DNA of 64,000 nt, from assembly GCA_963822145.1 (NCBI GenBank), contig CAWGGG010000001.1, forward strand, positions 62,001 to 126,000, read 5' to 3'. How positions within the stretch are numbered: position 1 is the first letter of the stretch; each line of letters starts with the position of its first letter. The notes under the pieces were generated by a model. It did not search any database, was not told where the DNA came from, and worked only from the letters and a program-made list of their open reading frames with translations. The DNA comes from UBA5072 sp963822145. Its GTDB lineage: Bacteria; Bacteroidota; Bacteroidia; Bacteroidales; UBA10428. The position numbers were made by a program, and so were the translations under genes. Of the stretch, positions 37,927 to 46,211 are shown piece by piece.

Positions 37927-37976
37927 AATACTTATTATCGAGTATTGTCTTCCTTGCTTCGCTTGACCTAACTTTA
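37927..37976 (+). promoter_or_regulatory. LuxR-type operator and promoter for DszB-like gene
   Basis: AATACT at 37927-37932, eight bases, then AGTATT at 37941-37946: a perfect 20-base dyad. After 22 bases comes TAACTTTA (37969-37976), close to the -7 consensus TAnnTTTG. The right arm thus covers the -33 position, as expected for an activator touching RNA polymerase. The ATG of the DszB-like gene is 118 bases from the dyad centre. The same layout recurs at 41317, 42948, 52763 and 54763. Confidence 0.65.
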
Positions 37977-38054
37977 ATCCTTTAGGAATTTGAGGTTATC
38001 CGGAGTATAAACCACGAAACTATCAATTTATAATATATTTAAAATTGCACAAAT

Positions 38055-39275
38055 ATGGCTAATGAAGTAAAAAGAACGGCACCAAACATGGATGAGATCA
38101 TTGCCAATGCTAAAAAACAAGGCAAACTCAAAACAGTACCCCTGAACTGGAAAGAGGTGTATTACACCAATTGCCCGCTGGTATCTGCCAGCAATGTCGA
38201 CCAGGAACTTGGATGGACCAAAGAGATCTACAAAAAGATGGATGTCCAGTACCTTTATCTGCGCGCCCGCAAAGAGAATGACTGGTACCCCCACTATGTC
38301 CACAATATGGATAACATTATCCGTTTTGGCGGCTTATTCCCGCCGATTCATGTACATGCCGACATCCGCAGAACAAGGCTTCTTGGTGTTACTCATGCAC
38401 CAAAAGAAGGCGGGGTTATGATAGTTCGTTCGAGGGACGATATTTACCGCATGGCAGACCTTAAAGGCAAGAAAATCGGACTTTCAAGAAGCCAGAATAA
38501 GATTAAAACCGACTGGTGGGGAATCCAGGAAGAGCAGGGAATTGAGCTGATGCTCAGATTGAACGGAATGACAAGGAATGATGTTCAGATCGTTGAATTC
38601 CCCTACCCCGACGACTGGTATGATAATCCTGAGATGATGGGACCGGAGATGGAGAATCCGTCGGAATTGTGGCTTCGCCGTGACCATAAGCACGACCTGG
38701 CTTTCAGACCATTGGAAACAGCACTGGAAAAAGGTATTATAGATGCTATGTACAGCCAGAGCAAAGTACTCAGTGTGCTGTCAGAAACCACCGGTAAGTT
38801 CAAGTCAATCGAAGACCTTTCACGGTATCCCGACTGGACCCTGCAGGTAGCCAACATTCCTGCCGCCATTACCTGCAGCGATGTCATGGCAGAAAAGCAT
38901 CCCGAATTAGCAGTTGCGTTTCTGAAAGGCATGATCAAGGTAGGACGCTGGGCCAATGAGCACAAACATGCCGCCGCGGCGATCCTGGACAAACAGACCT
39001 TCTATCGCGATGTGGAAGATACTTTTGAAGGCATCAGACTCATCGACATGGTGCCCAACCTGTCGCCGCAGAACCTGGTTTCCGTAGAAATCGGCAAAGA
39101 CTTCATGCTGAGCCATGGTTATATCAAGAACAACTTTGATGTACACAAATGGGCTGCACCGGAATTCCTGGAGCAGGCTGCCAGGGAACTGCTGGAGGAA
39201 GAGTGGAAAAAAAGGACCACAGCCAAACTGCCTTCAGCAGCTGATCCGCTGGCATCCGGCGGCCGGATCGGGTAA
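38055..39275 (+). CDS. DszB-like (2'-hydroxybiphenyl-2-sulfinate desulfinase family) protein
   Basis: A 406-residue protein without signal peptide or membrane segment, so cytosolic. It has the periplasmic-binding-protein fold sequence pattern of DszB, the enzyme that cleaves the C-S bond of an aromatic sulfinate to release sulfite. All four catalytic positions known in Rhodococcus DszB (Cys27, His60, Arg70, Gly73) have counterparts: Cys40 in YYTNCP, His80 in YPHYV, and Arg90 and Gly93 in RFGGLFPP. The His-Arg spacing of ten residues is identical. Further matches are RTRLLGVT, ADLKGKKIGLS and the C-terminal WAAPEFL. It stands alone, with no ABC transporter genes, after its operator and before a strong terminator. 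A sulfonate-binding protein is the alternative but lacks an export signal. Substrate unknown. Confidence 0.78.
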   Translation: MANEVKRTAPNMDEIIANAKKQGKLKTVPLNWKEVYYTNCPLVSASNVDQELGWTKEIYKKMDVQYLYLRARKENDWYPHYVHNMDNIIRFGGLFPPIHVHADIRRTRLLGVTHAPKEGGVMIVRSRDDIYRMADLKGKKIGLSRSQNKIKTDWWGIQEEQGIELMLRLNGMTRNDVQIVEFPYPDDWYDNPEMMGPEMENPSELWLRRDHKHDLAFRPLETALEKGIIDAMYSQSKVLSVLSETTGKFKSIEDLSRYPDWTLQVANIPAAITCSDVMAEKHPELAVAFLKGMIKVGRWANEHKHAAAAILDKQTFYRDVEDTFEGIRLIDMVPNLSPQNLVSVEIGKDFMLSHGYIKNNFDVHKWAAPEFLEQAARELLEEEWKKRTTAKLPSAADPLASGGRIG

Positions 39276-39325
39276 CAGAAAGAAAACGCAGAATATACTT
39301 AAGTGGTAGCTGAACAAGCCAAAAC

Positions 39326-39371
39326 AAAAAGGACGGCAATCGGTAAAGACTGGATTTGTCGTCCTTTTTTT
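39326..39371 (+). terminator. intrinsic terminator after DszB-like gene
   Basis: AAAAAGGACG at 39326-39335 pairs with CGTCCTTTTT at 39360-39369, followed by further T residues. It is a typical Rho-independent terminator 50 bases past the DszB-like stop. It separates that gene from the ferredoxin-nitroreductase, which needs its own promoter or read-through. Confidence 0.85.
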
Positions 39372-39391
39372 AATATTAAATTTTTGAAAAT

Positions 39392-40228
39392 ATGGACAAT
39401 ACATACAAATTAGAAACAATCGTCAAAGTTGATGAGAATTTATGTATCAATTGTGGCAGTTGCATCAGAGCCTGTCCAGGCGGCTTAATTTCCAAAAAGG
39501 ATTTTCCTGTCGCCATCGAAAACGCATGGGATTTGTGTATTGACTGCGGCCATTGCGTGGCCATTTGTCCAACGGGGGCTATGCACCAGCGTGCGATGAA
39601 CCCCGAGGATTGTGTACCCATCGATATTCATTTAGTTCCACAATGGGATAAAGTGAAACAATATCTTGCTTCAAGGCGTTCTGTCCGCACGTTTATCAAA
39701 AGACCCATCGAAAAGGAAAAGATTGAACAGCTGCTCGACATAGCCCGCTTTGCACCAAATGGGGCAAACCGCCAGGTTATTAAGTGGGTTGTAATCAACG
39801 ACCCTGCAAAAGCTCATCAAATGGCAAAAATGACGATTGACTGGATGAAAGCTGTTAAGGAAAAAAATCCAGCCTTGTATCAGGAAGCCAATCTTGAAGT
39901 ATTTGTGCGTTCATGGGATGGAGGTGAAAATCGTATTTCAAGAGGTGCCCCATGTATTATAATGGCCTGTGCACCAAAAGATGAACGCACGGCACCACCG
40001 GCTGCCATGATTGCCATTGCACAAATTCAAATTGCGGCACCGGCCCTTGGGTTAGGAACCACATTCACAGGCAGTATCAATACTGCGGCCCAAGGCTATC
40101 CACCGCTCATGGAGATGCTTGGTATTCCTGAAGGGTATATTCCTTTTGGTACTTTTGTAATCGGATATCCGGCCGAAACATACTTGCGAATTCCTACCCG
40201 TAAACCAGTAGATGTAAGCTGGAAATAA
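39392..40228 (+). CDS. ferredoxin-nitroreductase fusion, FMN oxidoreductase
   Basis: A 278-residue fusion. Residues 15-62 hold two 4Fe-4S motifs (CINCGSCIRACPG and CIDCGHCVAICPTGA). From about residue 87 comes a nitroreductase-family FMN domain beginning SRRSVRTFIKRPIEKEKIEQLLDIARFAPNGANRQ (SRRSxRxF and APNGxNxQ are the FMN-binding signatures). Such fusions let reduced ferredoxin supply electrons to FMN for reductions of nitro groups, quinones or other unsaturated compounds in anaerobes. It follows the DszB-like gene but lies beyond a terminator. The natural substrate is not readable. Confidence 0.9.
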   Translation: MDNTYKLETIVKVDENLCINCGSCIRACPGGLISKKDFPVAIENAWDLCIDCGHCVAICPTGAMHQRAMNPEDCVPIDIHLVPQWDKVKQYLASRRSVRTFIKRPIEKEKIEQLLDIARFAPNGANRQVIKWVVINDPAKAHQMAKMTIDWMKAVKEKNPALYQEANLEVFVRSWDGGENRISRGAPCIIMACAPKDERTAPPAAMIAIAQIQIAAPALGLGTTFTGSINTAAQGYPPLMEMLGIPEGYIPFGTFVIGYPAETYLRIPTRKPVDVSWK

Positions 40229-40515
40229 ACCGGTAAAAAAATGAAACTTTTAGCTTTTAATAGTAATACTTTTTCTCGCAAAGACGCTAAGACGCAAAGG
40301 GTTAAAAAATTGCAAAACAGTCCATATTATTGAAAAAAGAAAAATTCTTCATAAAATTTATTTCTATACTTCCTGATGCGCCTTTAAGACTATCAGAAAG
40401 AGCTGGTTAGCAAAATAAGGTTAGCGTAGAGGGGTCTTAAATTTCGAATCCTCAGGACTTTAATTTATGGGTCCTGCGGATTCTAGTTAATTAGCAGGTA
40501 GAATGAATTAATCTT
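40229..40515. repeat. intergenic spacer with short CGCAAAGACG-type repeat
   Basis: The spacer between the convergent nitroreductase and LuxR copy 3 genes. At about 40275-40300 it contains CGCAAAGACGCTAAGACGCA, in which the unit AAGACGC is repeated. Similar AAGACGC tandem strings are frequent scattered repeats in Bacteroidota intergenic DNA. Nothing else is visible in the remaining 250 bases. Confidence 0.4.
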
Positions 40516-41271
40516 CTAAATCAATCCCTGCTCGTTAAGCTCATAGATAAGGTTGGAGATATTGTCTTTGCCACACCGGTCAAGGATGTTCCGGCGATGG
40601 GTATTAACGGTATGCACACTAATGAATAATTTATCCGCGACTTGCTTACTGCTCATTCCCGATTCAATCAGTTTGAGTATCTCCAGTTCACGTGACGAGA
40701 AATCAGGTCCAATATTCAACAGCACCTGATCCGGAAACCTGAAGTGAGATAGGTCTTTCCCCTTATAGTGATGAAACCCATATTTTTTCTTTTCAAATCC
40801 CTCAACATTACTGATAACCTGTAGAAGATAGACAGCATTGCGTGGGATCTGAGAGAAGAAAAAATAAGCCTGGCAGAGACAATTAAAATAGACTCCCGCT
40901 GTATTGCGTAACCTGATAGTAAATGAAACCAGTACACTTCCCTTTTTTGTTTCCAGTACCTCCTTTTCAACAACAAATGTTTGTGCCCTCAGAAGACCAA
41001 ATCTGCTTAAATCATCAGGATGCGTGACTTCAACAAAATGGGAGGGATTAAGCTGGGAAGGCTCAACTCCTATCATTCGCCTGATCCCATCACTGACATA
41101 CAGAAATTTAATCTGCGCCAGGTCAGCGACAGTAATAAACTGATCGTTCTCCTCCAACACCTGGTTCAGCTTCTGAATAATCGGATCTTCATTACCAATA
41201 TTAAGGAATCCCGAAGGAAGATAAGATTCTATGAAATCAAAATAAATACTATAACTGTAGGCTCTGTCCAT
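40516..41271 (-). CDS. PAS-like/LuxR-type transcriptional regulator, copy 3
   Basis: A 251-residue paralogue, closest to copy 4 (both open with YSYSIxFDFIESYLPSGF). The PAS-like region has GVEPSQLNPSHFVEVTHPDDL. The LuxR helix-turn-helix at the C-terminus reads SSRELEILKLIESGMSSKQVADKLFISVHTVNTHR. It is divergent from the first 180-residue orphan gene with a 161-base gap that contains the shared operator 55 bases upstream of its start. Regulator and orphan gene form a module duplicated immediately to the right. Confidence 0.87.
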   Translation of the reverse strand: MDRAYSYSIYFDFIESYLPSGFLNIGNEDPIIQKLNQVLEENDQFITVADLAQIKFLYVSDGIRRMIGVEPSQLNPSHFVEVTHPDDLSRFGLLRAQTFVVEKEVLETKKGSVLVSFTIRLRNTAGVYFNCLCQAYFFFSQIPRNAVYLLQVISNVEGFEKKKYGFHHYKGKDLSHFRFPDQVLLNIGPDFSSRELEILKLIESGMSSKQVADKLFISVHTVNTHRRNILDRCGKDNISNLIYELNEQGLI

Positions 41272-41316
41272 AATTTATTATAAGCATGATTAAAATTGCT
41301 GCAATAAGGCTACAAA

Positions 41317-41365
41317 TATACTCATATATGAGTATTGTTCTAATTCAGAAATTGTTGAAACTTTG
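41317..41365 (+). promoter_or_regulatory. LuxR-type operator and promoter for first 180-residue orphan gene
   Basis: TATACT-N8-AGTATT at 41317-41336, containing an 18-base perfect palindrome ATACTCATATATGAGTAT. AAACTTTG at 41358-41365, 21 bases later, serves as the -7 box (first T replaced by A). The start codon is 107 bases from the dyad centre, matching the other sites. Confidence 0.65.
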
Positions 41366-41432
41366 ATCGGGAGAAAGAGTTATAAGTTAATAACAAAATC
41401 GGGGTCCTGAATTTCTTCAATATAAAATAATT

Positions 41433-41975
41433 ATGGCAGAGCTGACAGCAAAACTGTTCCGTGACTTTTTCGGAGGAAGCTGGTCGGGTATCATTACAAG
41501 AAACGGAGACTTTAAGCGCAAGGTGGTTTTCAACTGGCCGGAACTCAGCGGAAAATATTCATCGCTGGGTACAGGAACCGGATTGATAGCCCCACCCGGC
41601 GGAGGAATCCTCGACGACACCAGGCAGGTTGCCATTTCAGGCTGGCACCACGATACCAGGCGGTGGGTCCAGTTATGGCACAATGAATTTGGCGGTTACG
41701 GTGAAATCCAGTGGACATCGCAGGAGGTTGTGAACGGAGTAAAAGTTCTTTATGGCTTTGTCCATGAATGCAAACAGGAGAGTGATGATATGAACGATCA
41801 TATCATTATGTGCGAAATGTTCGATAATAATAACTTCAAATATACAATCAGAAGTTTCAGGAAGGGACTACTCGAAATTGTTGCCAGCAGGATCAGAACA
41901 AGCAGGGAACTGAATGCATTGTTGGAAAACCAGGCAAAAGGGGTATTAAGTTTTGCCGAATTATGTGAACTGTAA
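41433..41975 (+). CDS. orphan 180-residue protein, first copy
   Basis: I do not recognise this family. It is a soluble 180-residue protein with no signal peptide. Aromatic, Gly-rich strands in the first 130 residues (FFGGSWSGIITRNGDFKRKVVFNWPE, LWHNEFGGYGEIQWTSQEV) suggest an all-beta fold, possibly a small barrel. They are followed by a C-terminal helix (SFRKGLLEIVASRIRTSRELNALLE). A paralogue with the same length and layout lies at 43067-43606. Conserved residues that could bind ligand or metal include the WHNEFGGYGE and HECKQE motifs. It is controlled by its own LuxR-type operator, so it probably belongs to the same pathway as the DszB-like and GRE genes. Confidence 0.7.
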   Translation: MAELTAKLFRDFFGGSWSGIITRNGDFKRKVVFNWPELSGKYSSLGTGTGLIAPPGGGILDDTRQVAISGWHHDTRRWVQLWHNEFGGYGEIQWTSQEVVNGVKVLYGFVHECKQESDDMNDHIIMCEMFDNNNFKYTIRSFRKGLLEIVASRIRTSRELNALLENQAKGVLSFAELCEL

Positions 41976-42138
41976 TCCATAACTAATCTGAAAACCGACT
42001 GGAATAATATCCTGCAATAATCCGCTGGCTTTAAAATCACGCATGACTGCGGTGATGGAGGATTTTCACGCTTTCTTTATTATATTGGAACGATGTGTAT
42101 TGATTTTGAATATTGATATAATTGATGATCTGAATTTC

Positions 42139-42894
42139 CTAAAGCAGCCCCTTCTCCTTGAACTCATAGATCAGGTCTGATATCTGCGATTTACCTGCTT
42201 TTTCCAGAATATTGGAGCGATGGGTATTAACAGTGTGTATGCTCAGGAATAGTTTGTCAGATATTTCTTTACTGCTCAAACCCGACTCAATCAGTCTGAT
42301 GATCTCAAATTCACGGTATGACAGATCAGGTCCAATTTCCAGCAATTTCTGGTCAGGAAATTTAAACAGCGAAAGATCGTTTCCGGCATAATGATGAAAC
42401 CGGTCTTTCTTCATCTTATACCAGTCAATATTGGTAATAACCTGTATCAGAAATACCGCCTTGTATGGGATTGGACTGTAAAACATATAGTCCTGAACAA
42501 ACAGATTATTATAATTGCCTGTAGCATTGCGGATCCGAAGGTTGTATGATGTTAATGCGCTGCCCTTCTGAGCCTTGAATATCTCCTTCTCCATCTTGTA
42601 AACCCGGGACCTGGCCTGCCCAAGCCGCTCTTCATCATCGGGATGAATAAGCTGTGTATAATGTCCGGGGTTAATCTCTTCAGACGTAACACCGATCATA
42701 CGAAAGATTCCTTTACTGGTAAACAGAAACTTCATCTGCCCCACATCGAAAACCTGAAAGTACTGTTCATTCACCTCCGTCAGCTCCTCGAGTTTTACCA
42801 TAATCGGATCATCAGGATTTATTTTCAGAAACCCCGATGGCAGATAGGACTCTATAAAATCAAAAAAGATACTGTAGCTATAAGGTTTTAACAT
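42139..42894 (-). CDS. PAS-like/LuxR-type transcriptional regulator, copy 4
   Basis: A 251-residue paralogue. The PAS-like region has GVTSEEINPGHYTQLIHPDDEE. The LuxR helix-turn-helix reads SYREFEIIRLIESGLSSKEISDKLFLSIHTVNTHR. It is divergent from the second orphan gene, which leads the GRE island, with the operator centred 63 bases upstream of its start. The presence of one regulator per operator suggests different ligands controlling related promoters. Confidence 0.87.
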   Translation of the reverse strand: MLKPYSYSIFFDFIESYLPSGFLKINPDDPIMVKLEELTEVNEQYFQVFDVGQMKFLFTSKGIFRMIGVTSEEINPGHYTQLIHPDDEERLGQARSRVYKMEKEIFKAQKGSALTSYNLRIRNATGNYNNLFVQDYMFYSPIPYKAVFLIQVITNIDWYKMKKDRFHHYAGNDLSLFKFPDQKLLEIGPDLSYREFEIIRLIESGLSSKEISDKLFLSIHTVNTHRSNILEKAGKSQISDLIYEFKEKGLL

Positions 42895-42947
42895 GATGAG
42901 CTGAAAATGAGCCTGGTGTGCAACAAAGTGCCTGCTAAAATAGTCAA

Positions 42948-42996
42948 AATACCGATACGTCAGTATTGCAGCCGGTTTAAATCACCTGTAACTTCG
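42948..42996 (+). promoter_or_regulatory. LuxR-type operator and promoter for the GRE island
   Basis: AATACC-N8-AGTATT at 42948-42967 (one mismatch in the left arm), then TAACTTCG at 42989-42996 after 21 bases as a -7 candidate. The ATG of the 179-residue gene is 110 bases from the dyad centre. No promoter is evident in the 83-base gap before the GRE gene, so this site probably drives the whole run from 43067 onward. Confidence 0.62.
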
Positions 42997-43066
42997 GTCT
43001 ATTAGAGGCTTAATCATAAGAAACTCAAAAGATGATTTCCTGATCGTTTCCATTAAGTATAAAAAC

Positions 43067-43606
43067 ATGGCTGAGTTAACAGCAAAATTATTCCGGGATT
43101 TTTTTGGAGGGAGCTGGTCAGGAAAGGTTACCCGGAACGGTGAATTCCAGCGTGAGGTGGTATTCAACTGGCCTGAATTAAGCAGCCAGCAATCTTGCCT
43201 GGGGACCGAACCCGGATTAATTGTACCTCCGGGAGCAGGCGTACTCGATGACACCCGGCAGGTTTCTGTCTCAGGCTGGCGGCAGGATATCAGGAGATGG
43301 AGCCATGTTTGGCACAATGAATTTGGCGGATACGGGGAAATTCAATGGACATCCCAGGAGGTCGTAAACGAGGTGACCATGCTCTATGGTATATGCCATG
43401 AATGCAAACAGGAATGCGATGATCCGACGGATCATATTATCAGTTGCGAAATCTTCGATCACAACCATTTCAAATACACCATCCAGAGTTTCAGGAAAGG
43501 GATTCTCGAAATTGTTGCCAAACGTATCAGAACAGCGAAAGAGTTGAATGCTATGCTGGAAAAACAGGCTAATAAAGCAATAAGTTTTCCGGAGTTAATC
43601 AAATGA
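43067..43606 (+). CDS. orphan 179-residue protein, second copy, first gene of GRE island
   Basis: An unrecognised family; paralogue of the protein at 41433-41975 over its whole length (shared MAELTAKLFRDFFGGSWSG opening, HNEFGGYGEIQWTSQEVVN, HECKQE, SFRKG-LEIVA-RIRT tail). Cysteines differ between copies: this one has CHECKQECDD and SCEIFDHNHF. It is cytosolic by absence of a signal. It lies 83 bases upstream of the glycyl radical enzyme gene on the same strand, so the two are probably cotranscribed. No activity can be proposed. Confidence 0.7.
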   Translation: MAELTAKLFRDFFGGSWSGKVTRNGEFQREVVFNWPELSSQQSCLGTEPGLIVPPGAGVLDDTRQVSVSGWRQDIRRWSHVWHNEFGGYGEIQWTSQEVVNEVTMLYGICHECKQECDDPTDHIISCEIFDHNHFKYTIQSFRKGILEIVAKRIRTAKELNAMLEKQANKAISFPELIK

Positions 43607-43689
43607 TAAAAGAGGAAAATAAGACCAGATGAAGTGTAAATGTGAAATATTCAAAGCAAATTAAACAATACATGTAAAAGGAGAAAAAA

Positions 43690-46112
43690 ATGAAAAAAGA
43701 ATCATTAAGTCCTTCAACAGCGAAGGTCAACACCGATACCAAGCGGATAGACCGGCTGAAAGAACAACTCAGGAGCACAGAGCCAGAACTCGACTTTGAG
43801 CGGGTTAGGATCATGCATGATGTCTACGAGGAAACCACTGGAGATAACCAGGTACTCAGACGTGCCAAATTCCTGGCAGCCGTTCTGGACCGTAAGAAAC
43901 TGTATATCGACGACAACCTCTTTGTCGGTGCCATGGCAGGCTCGACCAATGCCATGTACCCCTATCCCGAATGGCAGGTGGATTGGATGATAGAAGAGAA
44001 GACGGTCGAAAAGTCGCCGACTCCGGAAGATAAGAAGGCCAACCAGTGGGCGCTCGAATACTGGGGCAAACGTGCGATGAAACCCCGGGTCGAAGAGATC
44101 TTTCAGAAGCGATTTGGATACAGCCCAAATCTGGCTACCGACGCCGGCCTTTTTGGATCGTTCTCTGACTGGCCGGCCGGCGGTGGCAATCTTAACTACC
44201 CCCGGGTTTACCGGGAGGGTCTTGCCAGCATGATCAAGGAGGTAGAGGAGCGGCAGATGTCTCTCGAGATGCGTTTGCCAAACATGCCTCCAAGTTCTAC
44301 TTCTATGAGGGAGCCCTCATCGTGATGAGAGCAGCGATCAGGTTTGCCAAGCGTTATGCCGAGCTGGCCAGGGAGATGGCTGCTAAAGAGAAGAATGAAA
44401 CCCGAAAAGCAGAGCTGATCGCAATTGCCGAAACCTGCGAATGGGTTCCCGAGCATCCTGCCCGGAATCTGAGGGAGGCAATCCAAAGTCACTTCTTCTG
44501 TCACCTCGTGGCAGAACTCGAGCAGATCGGCTGCGGGTACTCCGAGGCCTATCTGGGACAGAATCTGGAGCCTTTCTATCAGGCCGACAAAGCAGCAGGG
44601 TTAGTTACTTATGACGATGCCGTTTTCATGTTCGAGAACCTCTCCATCAAGTTGAATGAGATTGGCTACTACTATGGCGAGAGAATCGCTAAGCAGAACT
44701 CCGCCGATCTGGGACAGAGCATCACCCTCGGTGGCTATACCGGGAATGGTGAAGATGCCACGGCGGAAATGGACTACGTGATTCTGGATTCAGCATCCTA
44801 TCTCGCTCTGCCGCAACCTCCGCTGTCGTGCGCATACACGGAACAGATGAGCGGCAAATTCCTTGAAAAGGTCCTCGATGTTATAGCCACCGGTGTAGGC
44901 ATGCCTCAGTTCGTGAACGCCGAAGTGATGTTCAAGCGGGCGCTGAACCTATGGGGCTGGACCGAAAGGAACGGTTATCTCCCATTGGAGAAAGCCAGGC
45001 GTACCTGTATCGGGGCCTGTGTAGGAAGCTACATCCCTTACGAGACCGGCCACCCGGTGGAGGGGCAGCCCAACCTCGGCAAGGTAATCGAGTTGACGAT
45101 GAACAACGGCTTCGATCCCCGCACCAAGAAGCAGATCGGACCAAAGAGCGGGGACCCAGAGAGCTTCAAAAATTTCGAAGAATTGTATGCAGCTTTCGAG
45201 AAGCAGCTTCAATTCTGTGAGGATACGCTTCGCCATTCAGCCTGGATTTCAAACATGCTGCAAGCGGATTTCCTCCCCTGCGCCTGGCGCTCCATCCTGA
45301 CCGGCGGATGCATCGAGACCGGTACCGAGACCTGGGACGGCGGGGCCAACTACTACACGGTTGCTCAAATCTCCATAGGCGGAGTGGATGCAGCCAACTC
45401 GCTGATGGCAGTGAAGAAACTGGTTTACGATGATAAGAAGGTGACTATGGCCGAACTGAAAAAAGCCCTGGCTGCCAATTTCGAAGGGGAATACGCGAAA
45501 ATAGGGAAGATGTGCTTCGAAGCGCCCAAGCACGGCAACGATATCCCCGAAGTGAACAGGTTCGTCCGCCGGGTTTACAACACCATCTTGCAAGCATTTA
45601 GTAATGTGGATGGCGGTGGCAACTACATCAGCAAGGACATCAAGACCTCACTCGATGCCTATACCAAGAGTGGCCACAACCCCTTTGGTATGGTGTGCGG
45701 GGCGCTGCCGAACGGCAAGAAGGCCGGAGTGGCACTCACCGACGGAAGTATCTCAGCCATGCCGGGCACCGATGTCAACGGACCGACTGCGTTGGTGATG
45801 TCTGGAGCGAAAGGTATTGATGCAGTTGCATATTGCGCAACGCACATGAACATGAAGCTTCCGCCGGATCAGCTCGAAACCCGTAAAGGCAGGGATAATG
45901 TGCTGCGTCTGGTCAAGACTCTGTTCGATAACGGTGGCTATCACATTCAGTTCAATGTGCTGAACACCGAAATCCTCAGGGATGCACAGAAACACCCGGA
46001 AAAATACCGCGACCTCGTGGTCAGGGTGGCCGGTTTCAGCGCGTTCTTCACCAAGCTGCATGTGGGCGTGCAGAATGAGATCATCGAACGGACCATGCAG
46101 CGCTGCGAATAG
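43690..46112 (+). pseudogene. glycyl radical enzyme of unknown substrate, one frameshift
   Basis: A glycyl radical enzyme of about 807 residues if restored. The reading frame breaks once near 44260-44275: residues up to VEERQMSLE continue in a different frame as AFAKHASKFYFYEGALIVMRAAIRFAKRY, consistent with one missing base. The radical Gly is in RVAGFSAFF near the C-terminus (codon 46032). The thiyl Cys is most likely that of ACVGSY (codon 45018), with another Cys four residues before it. The Glu two residues after the Cys, found in diol dehydratases, choline lyase, isethionate lyase and hydroxyphenylacetate decarboxylase (CVE), is Gly here, as expected for neither dehydratase nor IslA-type. 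It is not pyruvate formate-lyase, which has adjacent cysteines. The activase follows two genes later. The gene is more GC-rich than its surroundings. Confidence 0.82.
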
Positions 46113-46137
46113 ACTAAAATTAAAAAGAAGTTTAAAT

Positions 46138-46162
46138 AGGGCATGGCAGATTGCCATGCCTT
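46138..46162 (+). terminator. hairpin after glycyl radical enzyme gene
   Basis: GGCATGGCA at 46140-46148 and TGCCATGCC at 46152-46160 form a perfect nine-pair stem with a three-base loop, followed by TTATTTAT. It could terminate part of the transcription after the GRE and so lower expression of the downstream activase, or protect the GRE message. It also shows that an in-frame ATG at 46143 is not the start of the next gene. Confidence 0.75.
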
Positions 46163-46211
46163 ATTTATCATATTTAACATACGAAAAACAAAAACCAAAG
46201 AAGTAACAATT

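Noticed and set aside
38055..39275. DszB-like protein as an ABC sulfonate/taurine-binding protein
   Set aside because: No signal peptide or lipobox, no permease or ATPase genes nearby, and the DszB catalytic Cys, His, Arg and Gly are all present. The binding-protein option is kept only as an alternative in the annotation.
43690..46112. Pyruvate formate-lyase or programmed -1 frameshifting in the GRE
   Set aside because: PFL needs two adjacent active-site Cys, absent here. No slippery heptamer or downstream stem was seen at the break near 44265, so an accidental indel is more likely.
46143..46211. N-terminal extension of PFK-like copy 1 starting at 46143
   Set aside because: The extension lies inside the terminator hairpin at 46138-46162 and has no family similarity; the ATG at 46212 is preferred.
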